Source: Oscillospiraceae bacterium (GTDB taxonomy: Bacteria > Bacillota > Clostridia > Oscillospirales > CAG-272). From it: 64,000 bases of DNA. A model generated the notes under the pieces. It ran no database searches. It saw only the letters and a list, made by a program, of their open reading frames with translations, and was not told the DNA's origin. Where the stretch lies: assembly GCA_015063625.1 (NCBI GenBank), contig SVTT01000002.1, positions 1 through 64,000 of the forward strand, in the 5' to 3' direction. The position numbers and the translations under genes are program-made. Positions 1-9,121 of the stretch are shown here, piece by piece; within the stretch, counting starts at the first letter, position 1; every line of letters starts with the position of its first letter.

Positions 1-52
1 GTCGATGGTTTTCGCGGTGATTTTGTCACTGCTCGATGCAGTCAAGTATTAC

Positions 53-127
53 TTTACAAAGAGAGCAGGGGCAAAAGCGCCCGTAAAATGCGCCTGTGGG
101 CGTGTTCGACTCGCTCTCTTGTCCCTA
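53..127. repeat. Repeat B copy 1, inside the GDPD 3' end
   Basis: About 75 bp that matches, in inverted orientation, the sequence at 17395-17466. The ends form an inverted repeat (ACAAGAGAGC / GCTCTCTTTGT) and the middle contains GGGCGCTTTT and CAGGCGCATTTTACG. One strand carries GTGTTCGACTC, which resembles a tRNA T-loop. It supplies the C-terminal codons of the GDPD gene. Confidence 0.75.
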
Positions 128-815
128 TGGAAGCAAGCATCTCTGACGCCTCGGTCATATCGACCCCCCGGGTGTTGACCTTGATGCCGTTTTGGTGGCA
201 AAGCGCCACGCGCTCGGCAGAGAGTGCCTTGTAGTGGATATCAAGGTCAAGGCTCTGCGCCTTCAGCTTGTCGATCAGCCCGTCGTTGAAGCTGCTGACC
301 AGATACTGCGCGGGCTGTTTGGGGTAGTGCTTGCGCAAGAACACCAGATTTTCGTAGCAGAAGGAGATAAAGATCACTTCGCCGAGATAATCCATTTCCT
401 CAATGATACGGCAGATCGCGCAGATGTCCTCCTCGCCAAAGGGATTTTTTAACTCCAGAACAGCCTTTTTCTCGTATTTTTTACAGATGGCAATGTATTC
501 CTCGAGTGAGGGAAGCACCAGATCGGCGCGGTCCTTCTGCTCGCTGAATTTGTTGAGGAGCGTGAGACCGCGCAGGGTGTCAAAGGTGGATTCCTCAACT
601 GTCAGCTTGTCGATTGCCACGCGCTTGGTGTCGTCGTCGTGAATGATGATGTACTTGCCATCAAGTGTCCTGTGCACGTCGGTTTCAATGCCGAAGTAGG
701 TGCGGTTGCCCGCCGCCACAAAGGCGGCGGCGGTATTTTCGCGCTCCAGACCGCTGCATCCGCGGTGTGCGATCATGAAAGGCTTGTTCTTACAGCAGAG
801 CTTGATGGTGTTCAT
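54..815 (-). CDS. Glycerophosphodiester phosphodiesterase family protein with a repeat-derived C-terminus
   Basis: A 253-residue GDPD TIM-barrel protein expected to cleave glycerophosphodiesters into glycerol-3-phosphate and an alcohol. Family motifs are visible: HRG at residues 17-19, the metal pair E44/D46 in GIETD, and H59 in IIHDDD. No signal peptide is seen, so it is probably cytosolic. It is the last gene of an operon after glnS (14-bp gap), with AAGGAG upstream of the ATG. The reading frame runs normally through GIKVN, where the last strands of the barrel begin, then after MLAS enters repeat B; the final ~27 residues (TRERVEHAHRR...) are encoded by that repeat and do not resemble the usual GVDGIITN-type ending. 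The protein may be truncated or impaired. Family call is firm; activity is uncertain. Confidence 0.85.
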   Translation of the reverse strand: MNTIKLCCKNKPFMIAHRGCSGLERENTAAAFVAAGNRTYFGIETDVHRTLDGKYIIIHDDDTKRVAIDKLTVEESTFDTLRGLTLLNKFSEQKDRADLVLPSLEEYIAICKKYEKKAVLELKNPFGEEDICAICRIIEEMDYLGEVIFISFCYENLVFLRKHYPKQPAQYLVSSFNDGLIDKLKAQSLDLDIHYKALSAERVALCHQNGIKVNTRGVDMTEASEMLASIGTRERVEHAHRRILRALLPLLSL

Positions 816-829
816 GCTTCGATCACTCC

Positions 830-2485
830 TTACTTTTTGGGGAAGCTGTCCTTAAGACCTACCACACGGTTGAAGGTGTTTTCGTGCTTGGTATCCATGC
901 AATAATAGCCGTCGCGAACGAATTGAAACTTGTCGCCGGGCTTGGCATCGGCAAGCGAGGGCTCTGCCATGGCGTGCTCGACCTTCACAAGCGAGCTTGG
1001 GTTCAGGTAATCGTTATAGGTCTTGCCCTCGGGCAGATCGGCAGGATTTTCAATGGTCAGCAGATTGTCGTAAAGCATCAGTGTGGTTTCCTTGGCATAT
1101 TTTGCCGAAAGCCAATGGACCGTGCCCTTGATCTTTCTGCCATCCGCAGGGGTATTGTTGCGGGTCTCAAGGTCTGCCGTGCAGAGCAGGCGGTCAATAC
1201 TGCCGTCGGGGTTCTTGACGATCTCGTTGCAGCGGATGATATAAGCGCCCATTAAACGCACCTCTCCGTCGGGCTTGAGGCGGAAGAATTTTGGGGGTGG
1301 AACCTCCGCAAAGTCTGCGGCGTCGATATAGATCTCACGGGTAAAGGGCATGGCGCGCGTGCCGAGCTCGGGCTTCTGAGGATGATTGGGCAGGTCAAAG
1401 GTCTCCTCTGCATCGGCAGGATAGTTGGTGATCTCCACCTTGATGGGGTGTGCCACCACCACGCGGCGGGGGGCGATCTCGCCCAGCTCGTCGCGGATGC
1501 AGTGCTCCAGCATGCTGATGTCCACCAGACTGTCTGCCTTGGAAACGCCCGCCTCGCGCACGAAGCGGAAAATAGACTCGGGGGTATAGCCGCGGCGGCG
1601 CAGGGCACAAATGGTGGGCAGACGGGGGTCGTCCCAGCCGTCGACCATGTTGTTTTCGACCAGCGAGCGCAGATAGCGCTTGGACATGACGGTATTGGTG
1701 ATATTCAAACGGGCAAACTCGCGCTGCTTGGGCTTCTTTTCAAAGCCGATGTTGTCGATCACCCATTCGTAAAGCGGTCTGTGATTCTCGAACTCCAGCG
1801 AGCAAAGCGAGTGGGTAATGCCCTCCAGTGCATCCTGAATGGGATGTGCGTAATCGTAAAGAGGATAGATGCACCATTTGTCGCCCTGGCGGTGGTGCGC
1901 CGTGTGCACGATGCGATAAATGGCGGGGTCGCGCAGATTCATGTTGGGAGATGCCATGTCGATCTTGGCGCGAAGGGTCTTGGCACCGTCGGGGAACTCG
2001 CCCGCCCTCATGCGTGCAAACAGATCGAGATTCTCCTCCACCGAGCGATTGCGGTAAGGACTTTCAGTGCCCTTTTCGGTAAGCGTGCCGCGCGTGCGGC
2101 GAAGCTCCTCTGCCGAGAGATCGCAGACATAAGCCTTGCCGTCCTTGATGAGCTTGACGGCGTACTCGTAGCACTTGTCAAAATAATCCGATCCATAGAA
2201 AACACCGCCCGTGGGAGTCGCACCCAGCCAGCAGAGGTCCTCGTAGATGGATTCCACGTATTCCATGTCCTCCTTGGCGGGGTTGGTGTCGTCATAGCGG
2301 AGATTGAAAAGACCTCCGTACTTGCGCGCCGTTTCCACGTTGATCATGATCGCCTTTGCCGAGCCGATGTGCAGATAGCCGTTGGGCTCAGGAGGGAATC
2401 GGGTGTGGATCTTCAGATCGGGGGTTTCCTCCAGATCCTTGTCAATGATGTCGTGTATAAAATTACCGTTAATGATCTCTTCCAT
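830..2485 (-). CDS. glnS: Glutaminyl-tRNA synthetase
   Basis: A 551-residue class I aminoacyl-tRNA synthetase that charges tRNA-Gln directly. The HIGH signature is PNGYLHIGSAKA (around residue 35), the KMSKS-like loop is VMSKRYL (around residue 270), and the C-terminal half has the GlnRS beta-barrel anticodon-binding layout (LMGAYIIRCNE, GKIKGTVHWL). Full family length. It sits 13 bp after gltX and 14 bp before the GDPD gene, so the genes are co-transcribed. A GlnRS suggests the cell does not depend only on the GluRS/GatCAB transamidation route for Gln-tRNA. RBS AAAGAGG precedes the ATG. Confidence 0.97.
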   Translation of the reverse strand: MEEIINGNFIHDIIDKDLEETPDLKIHTRFPPEPNGYLHIGSAKAIMINVETARKYGGLFNLRYDDTNPAKEDMEYVESIYEDLCWLGATPTGGVFYGSDYFDKCYEYAVKLIKDGKAYVCDLSAEELRRTRGTLTEKGTESPYRNRSVEENLDLFARMRAGEFPDGAKTLRAKIDMASPNMNLRDPAIYRIVHTAHHRQGDKWCIYPLYDYAHPIQDALEGITHSLCSLEFENHRPLYEWVIDNIGFEKKPKQREFARLNITNTVMSKRYLRSLVENNMVDGWDDPRLPTICALRRRGYTPESIFRFVREAGVSKADSLVDISMLEHCIRDELGEIAPRRVVVAHPIKVEITNYPADAEETFDLPNHPQKPELGTRAMPFTREIYIDAADFAEVPPPKFFRLKPDGEVRLMGAYIIRCNEIVKNPDGSIDRLLCTADLETRNNTPADGRKIKGTVHWLSAKYAKETTLMLYDNLLTIENPADLPEGKTYNDYLNPSSLVKVEHAMAEPSLADAKPGDKFQFVRDGYYCMDTKHENTFNRVVGLKDSFPKK

Positions 2486-2498
2486 GATACTTTACCTC

Positions 2499-4145
2499 TT
2501 AAAGTTTGTTTGCCATTGCCTTGATGCGATCGATCACACGGCCGTAACCGAGGATCTGCATGGCGGAATACATATCGGGGGAATTGAGCTTGCCCGTGAC
2601 GGCAACGCGAAGGAACATGCTGATGTCGGCAACACTGCCGCGGAAGGCACAGGGATCCTCCTTATATGCCTTCATGTCGGAGGCGTAGCCGAGACGGTCT
2701 GCGATCGCCTTGATCTTGTCAAACCACACGCCGCTGTCGTCGGCAGGGTCATAAACGGCAACAAATGCTTCAAGCGCCGCCTTGATGTCGGAGGGAGAGA
2801 ATTGCTCGGGATATGCGTCGACAACGCGGAACCAGTCGTCATAGAAGAAGTCAAGATAGGGTCGCACGTCGGAAAGCACGGCAAAATCCTTTCGGGGCTT
2901 TTTGCCGCCTCTTCCGATGGCAAGAATGGATTTGGCATAGTCGGGGTCGGCAGCCAGATGGTCGTAAAGCGCAGTGTCGTAATCCTTGGCAAACGCCAGC
3001 ACCTCGCCGTAGACGGTTTCCACATCCATGCGCGAGATCACGTTTTTGGAAACGTCGCGCAGCTTGGCGGCATCAAAAAGTGAGCCTGCGGGGTTCATCT
3101 TTTTATAGGAGAACTTGAAGTCATCCACGGGCGCGTCGGGATTCTGGCGGCGCCAGTCCTCAAAGTTGGAGTTGAGCACCGTCATTAGATATTCGTAGAC
3201 CGAACGAACGGGGAATCCCTCCTTGCGGTAGTAGGTGAGCGCCAGCTCGGGATCCTTGCGCTTGGAGAGCTTGCGCTTACTCTCTCCGTCCATCTTCATC
3301 AGGGGACCGATGTGAAGATACTTCGGGGGCTTGAAGCCGAGCGAACGGAAGAGCTGGAGATGGAAGGGCAGAGAGGGAAGCCATTCGTCGCCGCGTACCA
3401 CGTGGGTGGTGCGCATCAGATGGTCGTCCACCGCGTGTGCAAAGTGATAGGTGGGGATCCCGTCCGACTTCAGCAGCACGTGGTCCATATCGTTTTCGGT
3501 CAATTCAAGATTGCCCTTGATGAGATCGGTAAAGCGGATCTTGTTTTCGATCGAGCCGGTCGAGCGATAGCGGAGCACCCAGGGAAGCCCTGCCGCCATT
3601 GCCTCTTTGATCTCCTCGATCGATCGGTCGCGCCAGATCGCCCATTTGCCGAAATAGCCGTAGTTTGCCTTTTCCGCCTCTTGCCGTTGATGAATGTCGG
3701 CAAGCTCGTCCTCGGTGCAGAAGCAGGGGTATGCCTCGCCCTGCAGCACCAGCTGCTTGGCGTACACGTGATAGATGTCCTTGCGCTGACGCTGGCGGTA
3801 GGGACCGTAGCTGCCGCTGTCCCCCTCGACCGTTGCACCCTCGTCGAAACGGATGTCGTAGTGCTTCAGGGATTCGATCAGGATCTCCACAGCACCCTCT
3901 ACCTCGCGCTTGGCATCGGTGTCCTCGACGCGCAGAAAGAGCACGCCGCCCGACTGGTGGCACATGCGCTCGGAGGTCAGCCCCTGTATGAGGTTTCCGA
4001 GGTGCACGAAGCCCGTGGGGCTGGGTGCCATGCGGGAAACAACGGTCCCTTCCTTCAGGTTGCGCGCGGGAAAGAGCGCCTCCATCTCCTCGGGCGTCTT
4101 TGTTACATGGGGAAATAAGAGTTCGGCAAGTGCGTTCGTGTCCAT
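2499..4145 (-). CDS. gltX: Glutamyl-tRNA synthetase
   Basis: A 548-residue class I synthetase ligating glutamate to tRNA-Glu. The HIGH-type motif is APSPTGFVHLGN (near residue 42), the catalytic-domain VRGDEWLPSLPFHLQLF is typical of GluRS, and the KMSKS loop is KLSKRKD (near residue 292). The C-terminal helical anticodon-binding domain is complete. The gene lies 12 bp after the MBL-fold hydrolase and 13 bp before glnS. Because glnS is adjacent, this GluRS is more likely discriminating, but that cannot be read from the sequence. Confidence 0.97.
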   Translation of the reverse strand: MDTNALAELLFPHVTKTPEEMEALFPARNLKEGTVVSRMAPSPTGFVHLGNLIQGLTSERMCHQSGGVLFLRVEDTDAKREVEGAVEILIESLKHYDIRFDEGATVEGDSGSYGPYRQRQRKDIYHVYAKQLVLQGEAYPCFCTEDELADIHQRQEAEKANYGYFGKWAIWRDRSIEEIKEAMAAGLPWVLRYRSTGSIENKIRFTDLIKGNLELTENDMDHVLLKSDGIPTYHFAHAVDDHLMRTTHVVRGDEWLPSLPFHLQLFRSLGFKPPKYLHIGPLMKMDGESKRKLSKRKDPELALTYYRKEGFPVRSVYEYLMTVLNSNFEDWRRQNPDAPVDDFKFSYKKMNPAGSLFDAAKLRDVSKNVISRMDVETVYGEVLAFAKDYDTALYDHLAADPDYAKSILAIGRGGKKPRKDFAVLSDVRPYLDFFYDDWFRVVDAYPEQFSPSDIKAALEAFVAVYDPADDSGVWFDKIKAIADRLGYASDMKAYKEDPCAFRGSVADISMFLRVAVTGKLNSPDMYSAMQILGYGRVIDRIKAMANKL

Positions 4146-4157
4146 TTGTATACCTCG

Positions 4158-4775
4158 TCAGAAAAGTTTTGAAAGTGCCTCGCCAAGTGTGGTCGGCTTA
4201 CCGTGACCCGGATAGATCACGGTGCTCGGCGGCAATGCCGAGAGCGAGGAGAGTGAGTGGCGCAGTGCTCCTCCGTCGCCACCAAAAAGATCGTATCTTC
4301 CGTAGCCTGCGGCAAAGATGGTGTCACCTGTAAAGGCAACGCCGTCCGAAAGAAGGACCGTCGAGCCGGGAGTGTGCCCCGGGGTGTTCATCACGCGAAG
4401 CGAGATGTCGCCGAAGGTCAGCACGTCACCGTTTGATAGCAGCCGATCGGGCGTGGGATAACAGGCATCCCCACCGAAAAAGACCGAATGGGCGTTCTTT
4501 TCGCCGTCTGCCGGGAAGTCCTTGTCCCCCTCACCGAGAAGGATCGGGGCGCCGGTTGCCCTCTTGACCTCGGCAAGCGTCAGCATGTGGTCAAAATGCC
4601 CGTGCGTGAGGAGGATGGCGGCAAGCGATGCGTGAGTGCGGGAGAGCGTGCTCTTCAGTACCTCGGCGTTCACCGTGCAATCGATCAGAACCGCTGTGTC
4701 CCCCTTTTGCAGAAGGTAACAGCAGGAGGCGTAGCCGCCGGGAGAAAGCTCCGTGATCTTCAATTTTCGGCGCAC
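4158..4775 (-). CDS. MBL-fold metallo-hydrolase (GloB/YcbL-like)
   Basis: A 205-residue metallo-beta-lactamase-fold protein of the small glyoxalase-II-like/YcbL group. The zinc motif is THGHFDHM, followed by GHTPGS, the aspartate in FTGDTIF and a final YPGHG, giving a complete set of metal ligands. It probably hydrolyses a thioester or related ester; the substrate is unknown. The start is a GTG after AGGAAGGCAG, and a sigma-A promoter lies just upstream, so it is the first gene of the MBL-gltX-glnS-GDPD operon. About 200 residues is normal for this subgroup. Confidence 0.88.
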   Translation of the reverse strand: MRRKLKITELSPGGYASCCYLLQKGDTAVLIDCTVNAEVLKSTLSRTHASLAAILLTHGHFDHMLTLAEVKRATGAPILLGEGDKDFPADGEKNAHSVFFGGDACYPTPDRLLSNGDVLTFGDISLRVMNTPGHTPGSTVLLSDGVAFTGDTIFAAGYGRYDLFGGDGGALRHSLSSLSALPPSTVIYPGHGKPTTLGEALSKLF

Positions 4776-4803
4776 CTGCCTTCCTATTTGTTATAATCAC
4801 TTC

Positions 4804-4832
4804 AGTATAGCATATTTTAGCCCGTTTGTCTA
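4804..4832 (-). promoter_or_regulatory. Sigma-A promoter for the MBL-gltX-glnS operon
   Basis: On the minus strand TAGACA and TATACT are separated by exactly 17 bp, about 28 bp upstream of the GTG start. Confidence 0.7.
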
Positions 4833-4884
4833 TATTTGTAAACAAAAAAGAGGAAAAAAGCAGGGAAAATCTTGCAAAAGAGAA

Positions 4885-4917
4885 GGGCGCCCTGCGGTAT
4901 GATACCGCAGGGCGCCC
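4885..4917 (-). terminator. Terminator hairpin after the peptide-binding lipoprotein gene
   Basis: A perfect 16-bp stem GGGCGCCCTGCGGTAT with a minimal loop lies 26 bp beyond the stop codon of the 4943-6778 gene. The following minus-strand TTCTCTTTT tract is only moderately U-rich. Confidence 0.7.
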
Positions 4918-4942
4918 TGTCGTTTGGATGATTCCTTAATCG

Positions 4943-6778
4943 TTATTCGTCCTCTTCCTCAACAAAGCCGTTGAGAAGTGCGAAATCCCAGTAGCCCGAA
5001 AGCTTGGTCTTGGTGAATACGGCGTTGGTGAAGAAGTTGGTCTTGACCTTGGAGAGGTCCTTGCCAACCAGCGAAACGCTCTTGTTGTAAACCATGGGGA
5101 TCACGGGGAGGTCACGCATCAGAATGGCTTCTGCCTCATGCAGGAGCGCTGCGCGATCCTTTTCCTTTTCGGCGGCGAAGGCAGCCTCGATCTTCTGGTT
5201 GTATTCCTCGCTGTCATAGCCCGTGATGTGGGGCGTCAGCTCGTAGTTGGGATTCACGGTTGCGTCCATGTTGATGGCATTGCCCGAGAATGCCTTGGCA
5301 AAGGGAGCGAGATAACCGAATGCAGCGGAGGAGTTGGCAACCAGATCCAGTGCGATCACCTCAAAGCTGCCGCTGTCAAGAGCCTCTCGGTAGAGGTTGT
5401 TGTAAGCACCCGTGTACTCGGGCTTTTCGGGATTGGTTCTGTCAACGATCTCCTCAACGCCGAGCTTGTTGAGAGAAACCTCGAAGCCAAGTCCCTCCCA
5501 GGCGGCCTTGACAAGGTTGGCAATGGCAAGGTGATCCTCGTTCTTTTCGTATACCGTGATGGCGAAGGAGAAGTCGGAAGCCTTCACGCCTGCGGCGGAA
5601 AGCAGATTCTTTGCCTCGTCAAGATTGGCGGAGGAGGCAAGGTAGGATTCCGCCTTCTTGCGGAACTCGGTCTTCTTGTCCTCGCGGTTGAGCACCTTGT
5701 GAGGAACAAGGCCGTCGGCAGCCTCTGCATAAACGATGGCAGCGGCGAGTGCGTCGCGGTCGATGGCAAGCGAGAGAGCCTTTCTCACCTCTGCCTTGGC
5801 AAAGAGAGCCTCGCCGCCGATGATGGCTTTTTCGTTCAGATAGTAAACGTGGGTGGAGGCAGTGTCCTCAACGTCAGCCTTCTTGAGAATATCGGCGATC
5901 GAGGAGCCCTCGCCGCGCAGAGAAAGCGGAATGTGACCGAAATAGAATACGGCATTCTCATCCTCACCGTTGAAGTTTTCCAGCTGCTTGTCGACAGGCG
6001 TGGTGTAGTCAATGATGATACGGTAGGGGGTGACGTACTTGTCGATGGCATCGTTCTTTTCTCTGTTGCGGTAGTAGTAGCCGTTGCGCTCCAGAACAAA
6101 GCCGTCCTTTTCGGCAAAGTTGGTGGTACGGACGGTGAAGGGACCGTTGCAGACGATGGTGTCGGCGGATTTGCCCCAGTTGGGATTGCCCTCCACGACG
6201 TCGGCACGGACGGGGAACAGTGCGGGGCTGCAAAGTGCAAGGAGGAAGTTGTCAACCTCAATGTCCTTTTCAAACTCGATCTCAATGGTCTTCTGATCAA
6301 CAACGGAAACGCCAAGGTGGTCAATGGTGTCGTTGCCGGCACAGATGGCACGGGCGTTTTTGATGTCGTAGAGCAGAGAAACGGCGGGATGGGAGGTGGC
6401 GGAGGCAAACAGACGGCGGAAGGCGAACTGCACGTCGGTTGCGGCAACGGGCACGCCGTCGGACCACTTGGTGTCGTTCAGCGTCACAGAGAGCGTGTAT
6501 GTACCCTTCTCCTTATCCACGATATATTCGTAGTCGTCGGTAAGTGCCTTTTCGGGCTGACCGTTGTCGTCGGCAACGAACAGACCCTCGAACAAAAGCC
6601 CCACGATCTGCAGAGTCTCTTTGTTGTCAAAGGCATTCAGCGGATCGATGTCGTAAACAGGCTCGCTGACATACATGCGGATAAAAGGACCCTTGTCATC
6701 CTCGCCGTGCGAACAGCCGACAAAGCAACAAAGCAGGCATGCAAGGCAAAGCAAAATCGCCAAAATCCGTTTTGTCAT
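4943..6778 (-). CDS. Peptide/nickel ABC transporter substrate-binding lipoprotein (SBP_bac_5)
   Basis: A 611-residue extracellular solute-binding protein of family 5 (OppA/DppA type). It begins with a lipoprotein signal peptide (ILAILLCLACLLCCFVGC, lipobox near residue 22), so it should be lipid-anchored outside the membrane. Family landmarks include TYTLSVTLNDTKWSDGVPV, VCNGPF and the alternating mixed alpha/beta lobes. The acidic tail ends FVEEEDE. No permease or ATPase genes are adjacent, so it is an orphan whose transporter is encoded elsewhere. It has its own promoter and terminator. Likely ligand: oligopeptides; not proven. Confidence 0.92.
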   Translation of the reverse strand: MTKRILAILLCLACLLCCFVGCSHGEDDKGPFIRMYVSEPVYDIDPLNAFDNKETLQIVGLLFEGLFVADDNGQPEKALTDDYEYIVDKEKGTYTLSVTLNDTKWSDGVPVAATDVQFAFRRLFASATSHPAVSLLYDIKNARAICAGNDTIDHLGVSVVDQKTIEIEFEKDIEVDNFLLALCSPALFPVRADVVEGNPNWGKSADTIVCNGPFTVRTTNFAEKDGFVLERNGYYYRNREKNDAIDKYVTPYRIIIDYTTPVDKQLENFNGEDENAVFYFGHIPLSLRGEGSSIADILKKADVEDTASTHVYYLNEKAIIGGEALFAKAEVRKALSLAIDRDALAAAIVYAEAADGLVPHKVLNREDKKTEFRKKAESYLASSANLDEAKNLLSAAGVKASDFSFAITVYEKNEDHLAIANLVKAAWEGLGFEVSLNKLGVEEIVDRTNPEKPEYTGAYNNLYREALDSGSFEVIALDLVANSSAAFGYLAPFAKAFSGNAINMDATVNPNYELTPHITGYDSEEYNQKIEAAFAAEKEKDRAALLHEAEAILMRDLPVIPMVYNKSVSLVGKDLSKVKTNFFTNAVFTKTKLSGYWDFALLNGFVEEEDE

Positions 6779-6848
6779 TTTGTTGTTCCTCCTTCAGGGA
6801 AAGGCATGCATGACCGCGCGGTCATACGATACCATATTAACATTCCAT

Positions 6849-6877
6849 ATTATAGCACAAACAAAATTCGATTTCAA
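6849..6877 (-). promoter_or_regulatory. Sigma-A promoter for the peptide-binding lipoprotein gene
   Basis: Minus-strand TTGAAA and TATAAT are spaced 17 bp apart. A perfect 14-bp palindrome, TGACCGCGCGGTCA (6811-6824), lies in the leader downstream of the -10 and could be an operator or a hairpin. Confidence 0.8.
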
Positions 6878-6999
6878 GAAGCAAAGAAGGGAAAAGGAAA
6901 AGGTTTGGACGGTTGCACAATATTTCGGGGCAAAACTATGCAGTTTACACATAGAAAGGAGGAGAAAAGGAGATAATAACAACGAATGGAGGTGGCGAT

Positions 7000-7881
7000 A
7001 TGGGCTTTGAAGCGAGAAGTGATCTCGCAACCGAATGCGGCTGCGAGAACGAGAGAGAGGGGATCCGTGTCAGTACTGCCGATGCGGGGGGCTGTAAGCT
7101 CGTACGGGTGCAGATCAAAAGCGAGGATGCGGCAAGGAGGATCGGCAAGCCTTGCGGCAGATACGTGACGCTTGAATGCGGTCACGTTCACGATCTCTGT
7201 GAGCAGGAGCTCGCACAGGTGCGCCGTGTTCTTGCGGTGGAGCTCCGTGAAATGGCGGAGCGAATGACGGGAAAACGGATGGGGTCTGGCTTTTCGGTGC
7301 TGGTGGCAGGGCTCGGCAATGCCGAGATCACGCCCGATGCCGTAGGACCCGAAACCGTGCGGCGGCTCTCGGTCACGCGTCATTTGCGTGAGTACGATAC
7401 GGCGCTGTTTTCCACCGTGGGACTCTGCGAGATCGCAGCGATCGCCCCGGGGGTCCTGGGTCAGACGGGACTGGAAACGGTTGAGCTTGTCAGAGGCGCG
7501 GTCAGCAGTGCCAAGCCCGATCTCGTCGTGGCGGTGGATGCCCTGGCGGCACGCTCGACCGAGCGCCTCGCCGCCACAGTGCAGCTCTCCGATACGGGCA
7601 TCCAGCCGGGCTCGGGGATCGGAAACGGTCGCCGCGCGCTGAACCGAGAAACGGTCGGTGTGCCGGTCATGGCACTCGGGGTCCCCACGGTGGTGGAATC
7701 CTCCACGCTGGTTTACGATGCGCTGACAAAATTCGGGATCGACGAGCAACGGGAGGAGCTCCAACAGCTTTTTGAAGGAGGAAAGGGCTTCTTCGTTGCG
7801 CCGAAGGAGATCGATCTGCTCATACCGTCTGTGGGGATATTGCTTTCCTCTGCCATCGAAAAGGCGTTCACGGTGTCTTGA
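7000..7881 (+). CDS. gpr: GPR endopeptidase (germination/spore protease)
   Basis: A 293-residue aspartic-type endopeptidase that degrades small acid-soluble spore proteins at germination. Core family segments are VAGLGNAEITPDAVGP, the long glycine-rich GIQPGSGIGNGRRALN and GVPTVVE. It is made as a zymogen in the family, and the N-terminal ~15 residues (ending before SDLATE) would be the propeptide. The start is chosen by GGAGG eight bases before the ATG. It is somewhat shorter than the Bacillus enzyme (about 370 residues). A single gene with its own terminator; strong evidence for an endospore former. Confidence 0.93.
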   Translation: MGFEARSDLATECGCENEREGIRVSTADAGGCKLVRVQIKSEDAARRIGKPCGRYVTLECGHVHDLCEQELAQVRRVLAVELREMAERMTGKRMGSGFSVLVAGLGNAEITPDAVGPETVRRLSVTRHLREYDTALFSTVGLCEIAAIAPGVLGQTGLETVELVRGAVSSAKPDLVVAVDALAARSTERLAATVQLSDTGIQPGSGIGNGRRALNRETVGVPVMALGVPTVVESSTLVYDALTKFGIDEQREELQQLFEGGKGFFVAPKEIDLLIPSVGILLSSAIEKAFTVS

Positions 7882-7922
7882 AAAAAGCCCTTGCACGGCA
7901 GCTGCCGCGCAAGGGCTTTTTT
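7881..7922. terminator. Bidirectional terminator between gpr and the aminotransferase gene
   Basis: Stem GCCCTTGC/GCAAGGGC flanked by A6 and T6 runs. It can terminate gpr on the plus strand and the convergent aminotransferase operon on the minus strand. Confidence 0.9.
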
Positions 7923-7951
7923 GGGCGTTTTTTATACCGTTTTGCGCCTTT

Positions 7952-9121
7952 TCAGCGCTTGAGCTTGGTGATGAAGGAGTCCATGCGAGAGAGCGCCTCC
8001 TCAATGTGCTTGATCGAATAGGCATAGGAGATGCGTGCGAAGCCCTCGCCAACGTCGCCAAAGGCGTTTCCGGGAACGATGGCACATTTGTATTCCTCCA
8101 GCAGACGGGCACAGAACTCGTCGCTTGAGAGCCCGAATCTGCCAATCTCGGGATAGATGTAAAAAGCGCCCTCGGGCTCAAAGGAATCAACGCCGATGCT
8201 CTTAAGACCGTTGTAGATATAGCGGCGGCGGCGGTCGTATTCCGCAACCATCATAGCGATGTCCTCATCGCCGTTCTTCAGCGCCTCAAGCGCGGCAAAC
8301 TGGCTGGTCGTGGGGGCGCACATGATGGCGTACTGGTGGATCTTCAGCATCTGCTCGGCAAGGGGGGCGGGGGCGGCAAGATAGCCCATACGCCAGCCTG
8401 TCATGGCATATGCCTTGGAGAAGCCGCTGGCAATGATGGTTCGCTCCCACATGCCCTCCAGAGAGGCGATCGAAACGTGCTGCCTGCCGTAGGTCATCTC
8501 GGCGTAGATCTCATCCGAGAGCACGAGAATGTTGGTGTCGCGCAGGACCTCGGCAATGCCCTCCAGCTCCTCCTCGGTCATAATGGCACCGGTGGGGTTG
8601 TTGGGATAGGGAAGCACGAGAAGCTTGGTGCGCGGCGTGATGGCGGCACGCAGCGCCTCGGGCGTCAGCTTGAAGCGGTCCTGTGCCTTGGTTTCGATGA
8701 TCACGGGCACACCGCCGGCAAGTGCGGCAATGGGCTCGTAGCAGACAAAGGAGGGGGTGGGAATAATGATCTCGTCACCCGGCTCGGTCACGGCGCGGAT
8801 GGCAAGGTCGATCGCCTCGCTGCCACCGACGGTGACCACAGTCTCCTCGGGCTTATAGGAAATGCGGAAGCGTCGCAGCAGATAACGCGAGATCTCCTCG
8901 CGCAGCTCGGTCATACCGGCGTTGGAGGTGTAGTAAGTCTTACCCTTTTGCAGGCTTTCGATGCCTGCCTCGCGGATGTGCCACGGCGTTACGAAATCGG
9001 GCTGACCCACCGTCAGACCGATCACATCTTTTCTGCCGTCAAGCAGATCGAAGAATTTTCGTATGCCCGATTTCTTCATGCTGACGACGGTTTTTGAAAG
9101 AACGGAAGAATAGTCGATCAT
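7952..9121 (-). CDS. PLP-dependent class I/II aminotransferase
   Basis: A 389-residue fold-type I aminotransferase, likely exchanging amino groups between an amino acid (aspartate or aromatic type) and 2-oxoglutarate. The PLP-binding lysine lies in SGFSKAYAMTGWRMGY (K at about 237), and PYPNNPTG and LVLSDEIYAEM are the cofactor-contacting motifs. Full length. Its start overlaps the stop of the upstream Lrp/AsnC-type regulator gene, so the two are translationally coupled; that pairing suggests amino-acid-responsive control. Exact substrate cannot be assigned. Confidence 0.92.
   Translation of the reverse strand: MIDYSSVLSKTVVSMKKSGIRKFFDLLDGRKDVIGLTVGQPDFVTPWHIREAGIESLQKGKTYYTSNAGMTELREEISRYLLRRFRISYKPEETVVTVGGSEAIDLAIRAVTEPGDEIIIPTPSFVCYEPIAALAGGVPVIIETKAQDRFKLTPEALRAAITPRTKLLVLPYPNNPTGAIMTEEELEGIAEVLRDTNILVLSDEIYAEMTYGRQHVSIASLEGMWERTIIASGFSKAYAMTGWRMGYLAAPAPLAEQMLKIHQYAIMCAPTTSQFAALEALKNGDEDIAMMVAEYDRRRRYIYNGLKSIGVDSFEPEGAFYIYPEIGRFGLSSDEFCARLLEEYKCAIVPGNAFGDVGEGFARISYAYSIKHIEEALSRMDSFITKLKR

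Noticed and set aside
1382-2524. Long plus-strand ORF (380 residues) over glnS, and similar long antisense ORFs over lacZ, tex, aconitase, paaK and glmS
   Set aside because: They are shadows caused by GC-rich third-codon bias; they have no RBS or recognisable domains, and the opposite strand carries a certain gene.
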